A DNA stretch of 64,000 nucleotides from Hormiphora californensis (GCA_020137815.1 CM035357.1:6247549-6311548); one strand, 5' to 3'; numbered from the stretch's first letter, positions 32,934 to 45,747 are shown. Made by a program: numbers and translations. Notes: generated from the letters alone by a model not told the origin.

Positions 32934-34577
32934 ATGACAGATCTCGATGAAGAGCTAGAGAATACGTTACTTTACTCTGACGATGAATTTGACGTATCAA
33001 ACGACTCCAAGATTGACCTTGCCGAAGAGGAGGCATTACTTGTTGACGATTGTTTCGGTTCTTTGAATCTGACACAGCTTGAGGTCGATCTGAATGTTAC
33101 ATTAGATAGCAGGGAGCTAATAGACTCAATCCAAGAGGAAGACGAAGCTGTTGAAGAATTAGATAAAACAATTTCTGTCCCTGAAACTACGCTAAAATCC
33201 CCAAATCCCGCATCAGCAGTTTCTGATGAAAGTACAGCTAATGTACAAAAATCTTCTCAGTCAACAGTTAGCTCCGATAATGCTACATCTGATATATCAT
33301 CAGATGTTCCTCCCACATCACCAGATAGTACTGAAAAGACGCCCTCTGCAGACACCAAGATTGTGAAAACTGCCCCAAAAGACACTAGAGAACAAGTGCC
33401 AGTACCTGCTGAGGAAATTGTAAAAACTCCAAATGTATCTGAGAATGTGGACCCACAATCAGCCACAGCGACTGAATCAGCGGCACCCTCAGATAAGCCG
33501 GTAAAAACATGTGACCACCTCTGCAGTGGACCCTGGACCCACAGTTGAACAAACCTTCCACCCATCACCAGATACCGCTGTTGAGCAGCCCACCGGGCCA
33601 CCTACCACTACAGACACACCAGTGCCCACTACCGTGGAATCAGCTCCAGAAACATTGGATAATCAGAAGGATGTTGATAGTGTAGGTCAGGCAGCTGATG
33701 ATAACAAAACAACAGTCAATTCGGTAGAAACTCCCTCAACTACCGAAACTCCCTCGTCAACTGAGGCTCCTTCAACTACCGAAACTCCCTCCTCAAGCTG
33801 AGGCATCTGTTGACACCCCGAACAAGTTAGCCAGGGACGCCATCTAAAGATAGCCAATCAGGAGATATATCTCCATATATGTGGCAGACGGTGGACGACT
33901 GGCAGTCCACCACCCCGCTAATGGAAGATAAGTTTGATACACCTCCACCCGTGCAACCAGTACCCCGCACAGAAACTCAAAACGGTCACTGTCAGCAAAA
34001 CGATCAAAACGAACTGCCTAATAAGCGAGGTCGTTCGTCATCTGACGAGGAAAACCGGTCAAAACGACCGAAACCTGTCGGAACACCTGAACCAACTGAA
34101 CAAGCAAAAACTGTTAAGAACAGCACCACAAATAATAACTCTACCAAACCACAATCTCATATAACTTTTGATTTCTCTAAATACATTAAAAATCCTCCTC
34201 CCAGCTCTGACCAAGATACTAGTAGTAACTACCAGTGTGTTAAATGTGGTATTAAATTTAGTGACCCTGTCAAATTTGAAGGTCATGTAACTGCAAACCA
34301 TGCAATATCTCTCAAAATATGCGAGTTCACTGTAGACTTACATAACAAATACGTTAGTGACCATAAACGTTCGACTAGCATGAAATCAGCTAATTGTTGC
34401 CTTCCTAGATTAGTTAAGGATAGTGTAGTCGAACAGGCGACTGTAGATGAGTACTATAGAATTGTGAAATTCATACCCTCCTCAAAATACTTCATGTGTG
34501 TCAAATGCGAGAGCATCTATTACACTAAAAATCTCATTTTGGAGCATTTGAAATCTCCAAAACACAAATTAGTTTGA
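32934..34577 (+). CDS. Acidic, Ser/Thr-rich protein with two C-terminal C2H2-like fingers
   Basis: The orthologue is not recognised. The acidic N-terminus (MTDLDEELENTLLYSDDEFD) is followed by about 300 residues of disordered Ser/Thr/Pro/Glu sequence with short ETPSTTETPS repeats. A basic patch (NKRGRSSSDEENRSKRPK) may be a nuclear localisation signal. The C-terminus holds YQCVKCGIKFSD with GHVTANH, and YFMCVKCESIYY with EHLKSPKH, two zinc-finger-like modules. The total is about 546 residues once three frame breaks are bridged (near 33510, 33790 and 33830), each needing one base fewer. A nuclear nucleic-acid-binding role is inferred from the fingers. Confidence 0.65.
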
Positions 34578-34821
34578 TTTTTTCATTTGAAGAAAGTGAA
34601 TTTTTACCCCAGATATACTTTTGTCATACGTGTGTACACAATTTTAATTTTATTTACAAATCAACGAGTTTACTATGTGTGTACCTATTCGAGAACCCTC
34701 CCCTCTCCGAAATAATCTCCCTCCCCTCTCCGAAATCATCTCCCTCCCTTCTCCGAAACCATCTCCCTCCCCTCCCCCCTTTCTTTGTGTACTAACTATC
34801 TTTCCTTATTTAGTAGCTGTC

Positions 34822-37800
34822 ATGGGTTCGAATCAATCGACACCCAGCGAGGAAAGTTCTGAGATTATCCTCGAAAATGATGAAGATGGATCTGTCAAGG
34901 TCAGTTATAATTAGATAATTAATTAAGTAACTAATCACTGTGGCAGTTTGTTTTGCTTCAACCATACTTCTCCTCTAATACACATCATAAATCAAGTCTT
35001 CCCTTTGTCAGGTCCTAAAACGGTCTCTTTCTACCGAGGAGCTATCCGAGATCACCGAGAAAATGAAAGATCTTGATGGTGCACCTGTAAGTCTTTTTTA
35101 AATTTTGACAAACTTCTATTCTGCTGTATATGATCATGATTCTCCTTGGTACTTGGTGCTAAGAAATTGCTAATACTTCACCCTTCAGTCGTTAGATTCG
35201 GATCTCATTAAGTCGATAGCATCAGATCTGGGTATTGCTATCTCACTGGGGGATGAGGATGATGAGGAGGAGGAGTATTATGAGGAGGAAGAGGACCTAG
35301 TAGATTTAATAGAACCACTTCAGTTGCCAGGTATGTTGCAATAACTCTAGAACTATATCAGTTTTAATTTCTGCGAGGGATAAGTTTCCAGGTCAAAGGG
35401 GGTTGAGGGGTAAATCTCGTCTCCGACTTCCGTGCTCCAAGCACGGGTGTGACAGGATTCCACATGTGAGGTGATGTGACGATTTCTTTATGTACAACTA
35501 AGCTTTCTCACATCATTCTCAGATACACCTATGTTTGTGGGAGGTACGTCTGAAGATGCCATGAGTGCTGTCGGTGTTCTCCAGCTAGAACCCTTCCCCG
35601 CTCCTTTACCAGGTTTTACACCATTGGTCACCACTTCTCAATTCTCATTAAATCGCTTTACCATTAAAATCCTTGATCTTTGCACCAGAAATATTAACTT
35701 CGTTTACAAACCCCTATAAAACGCTGGTTAGGACCCACGGAATTCAACCAAACTGATGTGGATGTGTTGCAAGCTGAGGTGGACAGTTTACAGGAGGAAG
35801 TAGGGAGGTTAGAAGATGAATACAAGTCTTCTAAACTAGATGAAGATACCACTCTGGAACCGATTACTGTATCAACTGAAATTCATAAAGTGATTGAAGA
35901 GAAGCAGATACCGGAGCCAATCGAATTAGTTGAAGAGGAGCAAATACCGGAGCCAATTGAACCGATTACTGTATCCACTGAAATTCATGAAGTTGTCGAA
36001 GTGGAGCAAATACCGGAGCCAACTGAAGTTGTCGAAGTGGGGCAAATACCGGAGCCAATAGAAGTTCTATCCTGTGAAGGAGGGGATGAAGATATGATAA
36101 TAGGTCCGCTAAGTGTAACATTACCTCCATAAAAACCTTCTTTTCTCATAAAAAGTTCTTCATTCTCCACTTGATTGGTGTGGTTAGTTATGCTATATTT
36201 GTCTGAAAACTAAATTACTATCTATTATTTTCAGAGGCTGAGCCTTTATTGGAGGTGCCTACTGAACCCTCTCCTGAAATTGAAGAGATTGCACAAGTCG
36301 AAGGTAAGAGCCACTATAATTTATTCTTCAAGTAAAAAAGTCGCATAACGGCTACAATTATCAATTAAATACCTATCATTACTTTTTAAAACCATTGAAA
36401 CCTTTCAGAAGAGCAACCAAAGTATGTTTCTGAAGTTGTCCCTGAGGTAGTCCCTGAAGTTGTCCCTGAAGTTGTCTCTGAAGTTGTCCCTGAAGTTGTC
36501 CCTGAAGTACTTCCTGAAGTAGTTCCTGAAGTAGTTCCTGAGGTAGTTGAGAATGAAATAAGCACACCCGAAGTCCTCGTTTCAGAAGGTAAGGTCACTA
36601 TGAGGGGGGCTGGGGGCTGTGAAGTTGTGACGCTGAAAATGTTGTCATTGTGTTTTACCACTATATTTTGCTGTTACTAACAATTCCAACATTTAACCAT
36701 TGCTCTGATCAGAAGACAACGTTCTGCCCACTGGGGTAGAGGAGGGGTCATCAGGACAGGGGTATGGTGAAATGGTTGAAGTTCCAGAAGCTGTTGAAAA
36801 TATTGACAATACGGTTCAAGCTACAGTAATCAAAGATTCAAACGTAACAATATACATAATGAACAATGAACCACCTGAACCTGCTGTGGTGTCTATCATG
36901 GAAGTCACGCCTAAAGTTGAGGAAGTACTTGAAACTGTGGCTGAAGTCACGCCTGAAGTTGAGGAAGTACTTGAAACTGTGGCTGAAGTCACGCCTAAAG
37001 TTGAGGAAGTACTTGAAACTGTGGCTGAAGTCACGCCTGAAGTTGAGGAAGTGCTTGAAACTGTGGCTGAAGTCACGCCTGAAGTTGAGGAAGTACTTGA
37101 AACTGTGGCTGAAGTCACGCCTGAAGTTGAGGAAGTACTTGAAACTGTGGCTGAAATCACGCCTGAAGTTGAGGAAGTACTTGAAACTGTGGCTGAAGTC
37201 ACGCCTGAAGTTGAGGAAGTACTTGAAACTATGACTGAAGTCACGCCTGAATTTGAGGAAGTACTTGAAACTGTGGCTGAAGTCACGCCTGAAGTTGTGG
37301 AAGTACTTGAAACTGTGGCTGAAGTCACGCCTGAAGTTGAGGAAACAATTGAAACTGTGGCAGAAGTCACGCCTAAAGTTGAGGAAACAATTGAAACTGT
37401 GGCTGAAGTCACGCCTGAAGTTGAGGAAACAATTGAAACTGTGGCCGAAGTCACGCCTAAAGTTGTGGAAGTACTTGAAGTCACGCCTGTGAGCTCTGAA
37501 GTCGTGGAAGTACTGGAAGTGGTGGCTGAAGTCACGCCTAAAGTTGAGGAAATAATTGAAGCTGTGGCTGAAATTGTGGAAGCCTATATTGAACCAGTTA
37601 CTACGCCAGTTGAGCAATCTGATCCGGTTGTTGAATCTGCTTTAGTTGAACTGGAGCCTTTATTGGAGCTGGTACCAGACGAAATAACCAAAGAACTAGG
37701 TTGGCATAACCGTTGCACCTGCCTTTTCTAACTCTGATTTACCCAAATTGAAAATGTTATCTGCAATTCCAAATGAATCTTGATTCTCTGGTGCTGTTTC

Positions 37801-39102
37801 TTGTTGAAATGAAAAATATTTCGCTGTCTTCGTAATAACTTTTTCCCTCCGAAAACTCTTGCATGCCACTTTTTGATTCTTGATTGTGTGTTTTGTCTTA
37901 TCATGATCTAAAAAGTAAAATCATAATCTAACTTTGTGACCCATTTTTGCAGAAGAAGAAGTTCAACCATTAGAAGTGGAGCCAGTCTTTGTTTCTGAAC
38001 CCTGAACCTGTCTTGGAACCTGAACCTGAATCGATCCCTGGTAAGTTACATTGTCGGTATTGCTAGCTAGAGATATCTCATTAATTCTCAAGTTCAAGTT
38101 ATCATGTGCTGATAATATATAATTGCCCAGATATACCAGCTGTAGTTGAATCTGAACCTGCTATTGAACCTGCTATTGAACAAACTATTAAACTAGCTGA
38201 AATTGTAGTCGCTGAACCTGCTGAAATTGTAGTCGCTGAACCTGCTGAACTAGCTACCGAGACTACTGAAGTAGATACTACACCTGCTGAGCTAGCTAGT
38301 GAATCCTGAAGCAAGTTGTGGAGCCGATTGTCGCTGCACCTGTTTTATCTGTGGAAACTCAGACAGAACCTGAACCTGTCGAAGGTATCAAGTCCGGCAA
38401 ATCTATCATTCTCCTCTTTTTTCGAATTTGATTATTTCACCCTTATCTTTCTACTTTCATTCAGTTGTGGTAGAGGAGGTTGAAGTGATAGTGGAAGTAC
38501 CGGAACCTGTTATTTTGGAATCTGAACCAGTTTCAGTAGAGGTCGACCCTCAACCAACAGAAGGTATGATGACTGAAAAACATATTTGTATTAATTGCAT
38601 CTAATTCCTTGTATAATTGCTTATATTATTGTTCGTCCAGCAGGGGCCAGGGGGACGTGGTTGGTAACAGAACTAATGCCCTATCCTATTTCAGAAGAAA
38701 AGCCAGGTACTCGACCAAATATTTACCTTCATCTCGGACATCCTGGGACCTTCAGAATCTTCAGAAGATGCGCCCTTAGAACCTGAACCTACACCTGCAG
38801 AAAAACCTGAACCTACACCTGCAGTAGAACCTGTAATTGTGGAACCAGAGGTTGTGATATCTCCTGTTGTTGAAGAGCCAATCGAAACACCTGTTGAACC
38901 GGTGATACCTGTGGCTGAACCTGTGACAGTGATACCTGAGCCTGTCACACCACCTGTCGCCGCACCTGTGGTAGAACCTGTGACACCTGTAACACCTGTG
39001 GTAGATAGGGAGGAACGGCTCTCTGAGTCGCTATTCGGGCAATTCAAGAAACAAGAGGTAACACTTCCTTACTCTCTCAGCTCTCTTTCTCTAAAACTTC
39101 TT

Positions 39103-39201
<99 letters not shown>

Positions 39202-40107
39202 CAAACATGGTATAATAACACATCAGCCCCATTCTGACACGGACACGTTTACAGGTTGAAAAGGTGATTATGGATGCCAAGTTGGAGGGTGCCAAGAGCC
39301 AAGCTAAAATTGATGCCGAGGTGATCTCTAGCTCCCTGAACAACGAACGAATGAGGTGGCGAAATAAGTTTACCGTGATTGAGGAGAATGTAAGTGGGGG
39401 CTAATTAAGATATCATATTCAACTCAGCGCATAATATAATCTGGATTTCAAATAATCATATTTTCTCTTTTACCCTGCAGTTGCAACGGAAAAAAGTTGA
39501 TCTGATAGCAGCATACGAAGAGGAAGTGGCTGGAATTTCATCTAAGCTCAGGTATTTTGAAATCATTCTCGTGTATTCCAGTGATTCCTCATGCACCGCT
39601 AATCAAACCAGTCTGAGCTCCAAAACTCGGTTTTGCTATGTAATCCGGTAGTTTGGGAGCGCGCGGGGTCGTTGAACAGATAAAAGCGCGCCATTTCAGC
39701 AGTGCTACTGCGCGTCATGCCTCTGCACCGATGGCCCATGAAATAAAACTGGAACTGCCGGCGCTGGTGAACGCTCACGCTTTATATTTCCTGCTGTTAT
39801 TGGAATAGAGTTAATTAACTATATTAGAAAATATAATTTTGATGACTTCCCTTTCAGGTCTCCAGTAGAGAAGGCGGTGTGTAAGGAGCAAGTGAGCGAC
39901 ATTGTACAGTGTTACCAGTCAAATCAAACCGAGGTGTTAAGGTGTCAAGAACTCACTGTCTCATTTGATCAATGTGTATCTAATGCCCTGGTAAGTACTC
40001 TCAATGAAAGGAAATGATAACAATTCGGAATCGGGCTCAATGAAATGAACTGATAAGATCAGCACTAATTCTGACAATAAATAATTCCCTCTCAGGCCTC
40101 GAGGTGA
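34822..40107 (+). CDS. CHCHD3: MIC19/MIC25-type twin-CX9C protein with a giant acidic repeat insertion
   Basis: MIC19 is an inner-membrane MICOS subunit that organises cristae. Exons: 34822-34899, 35012-35086, 35189-35330, 35523-35612, 35732-36112 (or 36103), 36235-36303, 36409-36588, 36713-37699, 37953-38040, 38131-38384, 38465-38563, 38695-38706, 38756-39057, 39255-39389, 39481-39551, 39858-39990, 40096-40107. The N-terminus MGSNQSTPSEE fits N-myristoylation, as in human MGGTTST. The C-terminus has CKEQVSDIVQC and CQELTVSFDQC, both exact CX9C, after a charged helix. Between them lie roughly 750 residues of Glu/Val/Pro/Thr repeats, so the protein is about 1,035 residues against about 230 in human. 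Exons 9 and 10 need three single-base corrections (38000, 38304, 38313). Confidence 0.8.
36426..36552 (+). repeat. EVVP-type tetrapeptide repeat in the MIC19-like gene
   Basis: About ten 12-bp units (GAAGTTGTCCCT and variants) code EVVP, EVVS or EVLP within exon 7. Confidence 0.93.
36900..37565 (+). repeat. 42-bp coding repeat (14 residues), about 15 units
   Basis: The unit codes EVTPEVEEVLETVA with variants (EVTPKVEETIETVA, EITPEV, ETMT). It fills most of exon 8 of the MIC19-like gene. Substitutions respect the reading frame. Confidence 0.95.
39103..39198. repeat. (CT)n microsatellite in MIC19-like intron 13
   Basis: A nearly pure CT tract makes up half of the 197-bp intron 39058-39254. 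Confidence 0.95.
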
Positions 40108-40754
40108 TCTGGAAGCGGCGATTAACAGGGGTAGTACTCTACCCTGGACCCCTTAACTTGGATTGATGACTAAAACTGTCACACTGTGATTGTGGGAAAC
40201 CTAGTAGTGATAAACTTTGTGTGTGTTCCCCTGCAGCCCCCCTAATTTATGAGAGATATCATGTTGTTTGTGTTTGTAAAACATTCTTAATTTATCCACC
40301 ACTCTGGTCAAATCAGACAATCGTACAAGGTTCTGAAAAACAGAAATCCCATCAGTACACTATGCGGCGAGACGGACATTCCTAGTCGTTGTTCTCTTAG
40401 TTAAAGTAACAAACTCCCCCTGTTGCTACATGTCCGATTTTGAAGGTCTTGCCGCATAGTGCAGTAGTTAGTTGGCAGCACACTGACATTCATTGTGACC
40501 TAATCCTCTACCACTGCAGCACCTCTGCCACTGTACCTTTTCCTGTAGCATATTATGCGAACCACCCTCATGTTTTGTAAAATGTACTCCCCCCCGCTTA
40601 TCACGTGATCATATTGTGTGAGTTTATCACGGCCCCCTCTGTCAGCTGGTGTGTGTCTAGGGATGGTGAGCTAATCTAGTACAGACACAGAGAGCACACA
40701 TTATATTCAGTAAAAGTCTTTTTGTCTATGTGTTCGGTGCAGTTGTAGTAGTCA
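40108..40754. other. Spacer between the MIC19-like gene and the DGxP-repeat gene
   Basis: It holds the 3' UTR and the next promoter. ATGCGGCGAGACGGACATTC near 40361 and GAATGTCC-related sequence at 40427-40456 form a loose inverted pair with GCCGCATAGTG, possibly a decayed MITE. No gene is supported. Confidence 0.45.
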
Positions 40755-43700
40755 ATGTCACCTTGGAACACACCTATAACACAGGTATGTATCAATCACT
40801 ATATCGATGTATCTAGATCATGTTTATATCATGTTGATTTCCCTCAAACCTGGCTTTTTGCCCTTTTAATTGTGGTGGCAATTATCCCATATCACGATTG
40901 GCACAAAACGTGAAGCCACAATAGTTTACACTGACCCATATACTGATACTGATATTGCAGCCATGCGCCGCCCCTCATATTGCGTCATGTTATTTCCCCT
41001 GCATATTATTTCTCTCTGTTTTAACTGATCTCTATATTTTGTCCAGGCACCTCCTTCTCGTTCAATTCCAGCACCAGGCAAGGTTAGTTCACAGCAATTA
41101 GGGGACCTAAAAGCAAATACCCTAGTTATAGATCACTGTCAATCTTGAAATTCGGTTCGCTTATTTCTGACCCGATTTTAATCCACAGCCTCGCATCATC
41201 CCCTAACACACACCTCCTATTTCAGTTTGGTTTACTGTCTGAGTTTCTAGACATCGGTGGCCGATTGAAGCAGGGCTATATCTGTTCCCCACCTGCACCT
41301 CTACCCGCACAGCTACAACCCGATATAATGGGTGGAGACACAAACTTTATCAACGCCGAGGATGTGTTTGATGACTCTGGTGTTGTTAAGCCAGGTAATA
41401 TACAATTAACATATTCATCAGTTATGTCCCTTTTTGCCCGTCCCCGAAATAATTTCCATTTCCATGCTCGAGCTCCAGATAACTCTTTCGAGCAATGTCT
41501 CCCTCACAGTCCACCCTTTCCTCCGTTTTAAACATCTCTCCTTCCCTTCAGGATGTGAGGACATTGTAAAGAACGCAGTATTCATGTTACCTGACGGAAC
41601 CCGATGTACTCTGGAGGACTTGATGCAGAGTAACACCATAGCTCCGGGGATATTTAGTGGTGGTAGTCAGGATGAGGGAAGTGTCTCAATACCCCTTCAG
41701 ACACCCCTGCCAGTACCAGAACCCTTCATGTTCAAGGGGGTTGAGGTAGTGACTGGGAAGACGTACACTGCACACATCAATGGGATGAGTCATCCTGTCT
41801 CCATTCAGGGGTATGTGATAATGTCATGTGATATATGATCAGTCATGTGATCAGTAGTTAGTTCGGAGCTTGTTAGTTTTCCTTCCCCTGTTACTGTCTG
41901 GCGGTGCCCGATTTGATTATCAACAGTGCGCTCGGATGGGGTCTGCGGCGCTAGACAGTCCCCCTAGCTCTTGTTGAACCAACACAAACAATGAATAGTT
42001 ACTACCAGTAGCAGGTTACCGACTCTTTCCCTTATTTCATTTCCTTCTTTTTACCAATCTTCTCCCATACATTTCAGATCCCAGCTGTTCCGTATAGAGG
42101 ATGACCCGGACCACATACTAGGTCTCTACAACTCCTCCTACTACCACATAAACACCGTGACCCCTCTTATCATCAACCCAGCCCCTCCTCCTCTACATAC
42201 CAACAACTACCATGACAAGTACAACTGACTTGAGGATGACAGGTCCAGTTGATAGGGCAACCAGTCCATTTATGGAGGAACCAGTTGTTGTGAAGGAGCA
42301 GGTTCCTGTTGCTGTTAAGAAGGAGCAGGTTGCCTATAGCAACAGAAGATACTCACGTCCCAACTGTTAGTAGTGACCACGCTACTCCTTTAGTTTACCA
42401 GATCACATTCAACACGATCCAAGAGGGACCTCTGAAGGGTGTTCCACTGTGTACCAAGGGTTACCCACTAAGGGCTGGACCCTATGGACACTTCTTGTAT
42501 CCAGCTAAATGATATTGGAGAAGTGGTTGGTCCTGACTGGTAAAGTGCTTCCTATTGGATCTGATGGTAAGGCTAAATGGCCCACCGACAAGGAGGGAGC
42601 CCCAATATTGCCCCAAACGATACAAAGTACCCCTCGGACCTGATGGATACCCTGTCCTACCTGACTGGCCGGCCCTTTGAGCCTTGTGGTCGTTCTCCAA
42701 TGGACTCCACCAAGGGACCGCGACTAGCCATGGGACCTGGTAACGTGACATTGTACCCTATAAACAACGAGGGTATATCCTGTGATCTGGCTGGCAGACC
42801 ATTCGCTCTCCTCTCTGATGGTAGACCTTGCTGGCCATGTAATGCTAATGGCTCCCCTGTGGACGCCGCAGAGAAGCCAGTACGATTAGGTAAGGATGGC
42901 TACCCTATTGACCTCAAGGGCCGGTTTCTCTCCCCTGGTGGCTGCATTGTTATCAAGACAAAGATGCCCTACCCAGCTGAGAAAGAGATCCCCCTCCCTG
43001 GCTTCATTGCTCCACTGGTATCTCTAGGTGACTCCGTGGTTACCATCCCTTTCTCGGCTATATTTGATGCTGATGAGAAGATAAAGGAGGAATACAAGAT
43101 GATGTTGAATGTCAAGGATGCCACCATTGCCGTTCCTTTCAAGTTCATGGAACACGCCCCAGATCATGTCTTCAAAACCATTGTCACATCTCCAGTTGCC
43201 AGCCCTGGCTGTGGGTCTCCTGGACGGGGTGGGTGTAGCCACCGGTCACCCTTCAAACCATACTCCCCTGCTATCGCCTCACATTACCACTATAACACCT
43301 CTCCTGCTGCTACATATCAGCAACATGCTACTTCTCCCCAATACCACCATGCTACCTCTCCAGCCCGTACTGCTCCCACCACCCACCGCACCTCTCCCTA
43401 CAACCCGTATGATAACAACAGCCAGCCACAGCGGCCAGTACAGCAACAACATGTCTCCCCATACGGACCCCAACAACACTACCATACCTCCCCCTACGAT
43501 GCCCAAACGTTCTACAAGAGTAGCCCACGACCTACCTGGGGAGAGAAGTCAACCAAACGAGTTCCAGTTTTGTGCAAGCACCATTCTCCAGTTCAGAGTT
43601 CACCCAGTAAGCCGTGTCCCCATCCCATACACAGATCTCCAGGACGGTATAAGAACAACCCTGAAAAACAGGCCATGTACAACAGCCCTTATAACTCTCC

Positions 43701-45237
43701 AACAACATGCGCTCATGGGTACCCCTCTCCCTCATCCGTTGTAGGATCTCCCAAGACAGAGACCTATAACAACAACAACAATACTTGGACCGACACCTAT
43801 AACAATACTAGGACCGACACCTATAACAATACGAGGACGGACACCTACACAAACCGCAGCGACAACACCAACACAAAAACTGAGACATACAAATCCTCCC
43901 CCGGTCGGGCTGAGTTGTATAAGGGGTATGAGGTTCCAGGAACACCCACCACATCTCAACACGTTACAACTGATTTCCCAACTACAAATACCAATACCTC
44001 TGCTAGTGTTAGTGAGAAGCAGAGGAGGATAACACCTTTCTATGCTGTCTATCTACACAACGAATGGGTCCAGGTAAGAACAAACTTTTTCAATGGTTTA
44101 CAGTTAATATGATAGGGTGGTTCATATGATAGGGTGGTTCTCTTTGAGGGGAGACGCGAAACTCTGATACATATTGCCTCCCCTATCGCCCTAATAATAA
44201 CATATTACCTCCCCTAACCAGATTGCGAAGAAGCACGCCAGACCCAGTAAATCTAAAGATGAACACATGGTAGTGAAACACAAGGGAAAAACGTTCCTTG
44301 TCCCACAGAGCCAGATCAGACCCCTCCAGGTAATTATCCATTATTGTTTCATCCCATCACTGCCTTGCTCGATCCTCTCGAGTCGTCGAGAAGGGTTAAA
44401 AAACATAACAATTCAACTCAATTCTCCTCTAAAGGGTCTATAGTTGTTGAACTATTTCCCCTCAGGTCTCAGGAGCAGCTCCTCGTGAACTGTTCACGGT
44501 GAAAGCACCCCAAGGAGCCCCAGCTACCATGGCCCGGACATTCTCAGTTGAGAGGATCGATCAGCCCGCTGTAACTGACAAGACATTCATTATCCAGATC
44601 GCACAGGAGAATCCACCCAGTGAGGCTCAGGTAAATATCAGGAACCGACCGAAACAAGTATACAATCAATCAGAACTCGGTATTTAGGTCACGTGACTGG
44701 TTATCAGCCAATCAGGGACCAGTATTTCCTGATTCGGTCGGTTCCAGGTAAATATATCAATATATCATTATCCTGGTCGAGATTTGATTGGAAAAGCTAA
44801 CGTTACCCCTTTGTGTAATGTGACCCGAAAAAAGGGTCTTATTATCTGATCGGGGTGATATGAGCATTTTTAGTTGGTCAGAAAGTTGACACATTGGATT
44901 TGGCCTGTCTTCATTTTCATTACGGGTGCATTATAAACACACTAATTACCCCCCCCCCCCCCCATCCCCCCAGGTTTCTGTTGTTAAGAAAGAGATCCTC
45001 TCTATCCACTCTACCGCATCCATCCTGACAGAGGCACAATTCAGAACCCTAGCCTCCACATTCTCTGCAACCGGAGAGAGGCCCATTATGGTTCGAGTTG
45101 AGGCGGGCCAGGAGCCACACTTCTACCGATATGTCGAGGAGTTGGTGCAGCAGGGTTGTAGTAAACCGAGCAAGGGCCAGAGAGATACTGGACATAATGT
45201 TAATCAGTATCATAATGATCTTATTATTCCTTGTTAG
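40755..45237 (+). CDS. Uncharacterised protein with Gly-Asp-Gly/DGxP-type repeats
   Basis: The family is not recognised. Exons: 40755-40784, 41047-41082, 41226-41394, 41552-41810, 42078-44073, 44222-44329, 44466-44630, 44974-45237. The protein starts MSPWNTPITQ. Exon 4 codes a compact domain (KNAVFMLPDGTRCTLEDL, and TGKTYTAHINGMSHPVSI). Exon 5 codes repeated DG/GRP motifs (GSDGKAKWP, GPDGYPVLPDGRPF, LSDGRPCWP, GKDGYPIDLKGRF), then a long Pro/Ser/Tyr/His region with TSPY and ETYNN repeats. C-terminal exons code a globular part ending FYRYVEELVQQG. No signal peptide or membrane segment is seen. The first 600 bp of exon 5 need six single-base corrections (42210, 42332, 42508, 42538, 42612, 42666). 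A structural role is a guess. Confidence 0.6.
44639..44747. mobile_element. MITE family A, copy 2 (109 bp), at a splice donor
   Basis: It has the same ends as copy 1, with a perfect 8-bp target duplication GTAAATAT at 44631-44638 and 44748-44755. The duplicated bases are the splice donor of exon 7 of the DGxP gene, so a second CCAG|GTAAATAT donor now follows the element. Confidence 0.9.
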
Positions 45238-45354
45238 AAGAGGGGTGTGGTTTGTAGGTGTGTAGACTGTTTTTGTTTTGAAGTAAAAGTTTTAATTGAG
45301 AGGAAATGTGAGATATCGCTTGCCAATGCCAGTATTATAACTATCGACTATTCT

Positions 45355-45554
45355 GTCAGGTCAATGCTCTGACCACGGTTATCTCCATATAATTGATATA
45401 AAGTATTCGTAATCTTAATGCTAATTGACACTATTTCACTGAATTTGCAATTCTTTAAAACCACGATTCTTATTTATCACTTATCAATACCGTTATGAAA
45501 TGCCAAATGGCGATAACGCTCGTGGCCTGTCAATTGTCATAGCATTGGCCTGAC
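45355..45554. mobile_element. MITE family C, about 200 bp
   Basis: Ends GTCAGGTCAATGCTCTGACC and GTCATAGCATTGGCCTGAC are inverted copies. Related fragments are at 26136-26207. Confidence 0.6.
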
Positions 45555-45624
45555 TCTATTCTCAATTCGCTTCAGGTTCAAACTTAAAGCTTGCCAAAAG
45601 GCAAAAACGGTGCCAATGCAGCAC

Positions 45625-45747
45625 TAAAGTGCGTTTCAAACGACTTGACCTGAGATTCCTGGAAATTCAGGATTTCCCCTTTGTAAATACACGCGCAATG
45701 CGCCAAATTCCAAGAATTAAGGGTCAAGTCGCTTGAAACGGACTTTA
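45625..45747. mobile_element. MITE family B, copy 2 (123 bp)
   Basis: It matches 7605-7727 over its full length with only a handful of substitutions. Confidence 0.85.

Noticed and set aside
36816-37617. Minus-strand and other-frame repeats (TSATVSSTS, NFRRDFSHSF, LWLKSRLK)
   Set aside because: They are shadows of the 42-bp coding repeat. Only the plus-strand EVTPEVEE frame joins exons in phase on both sides.
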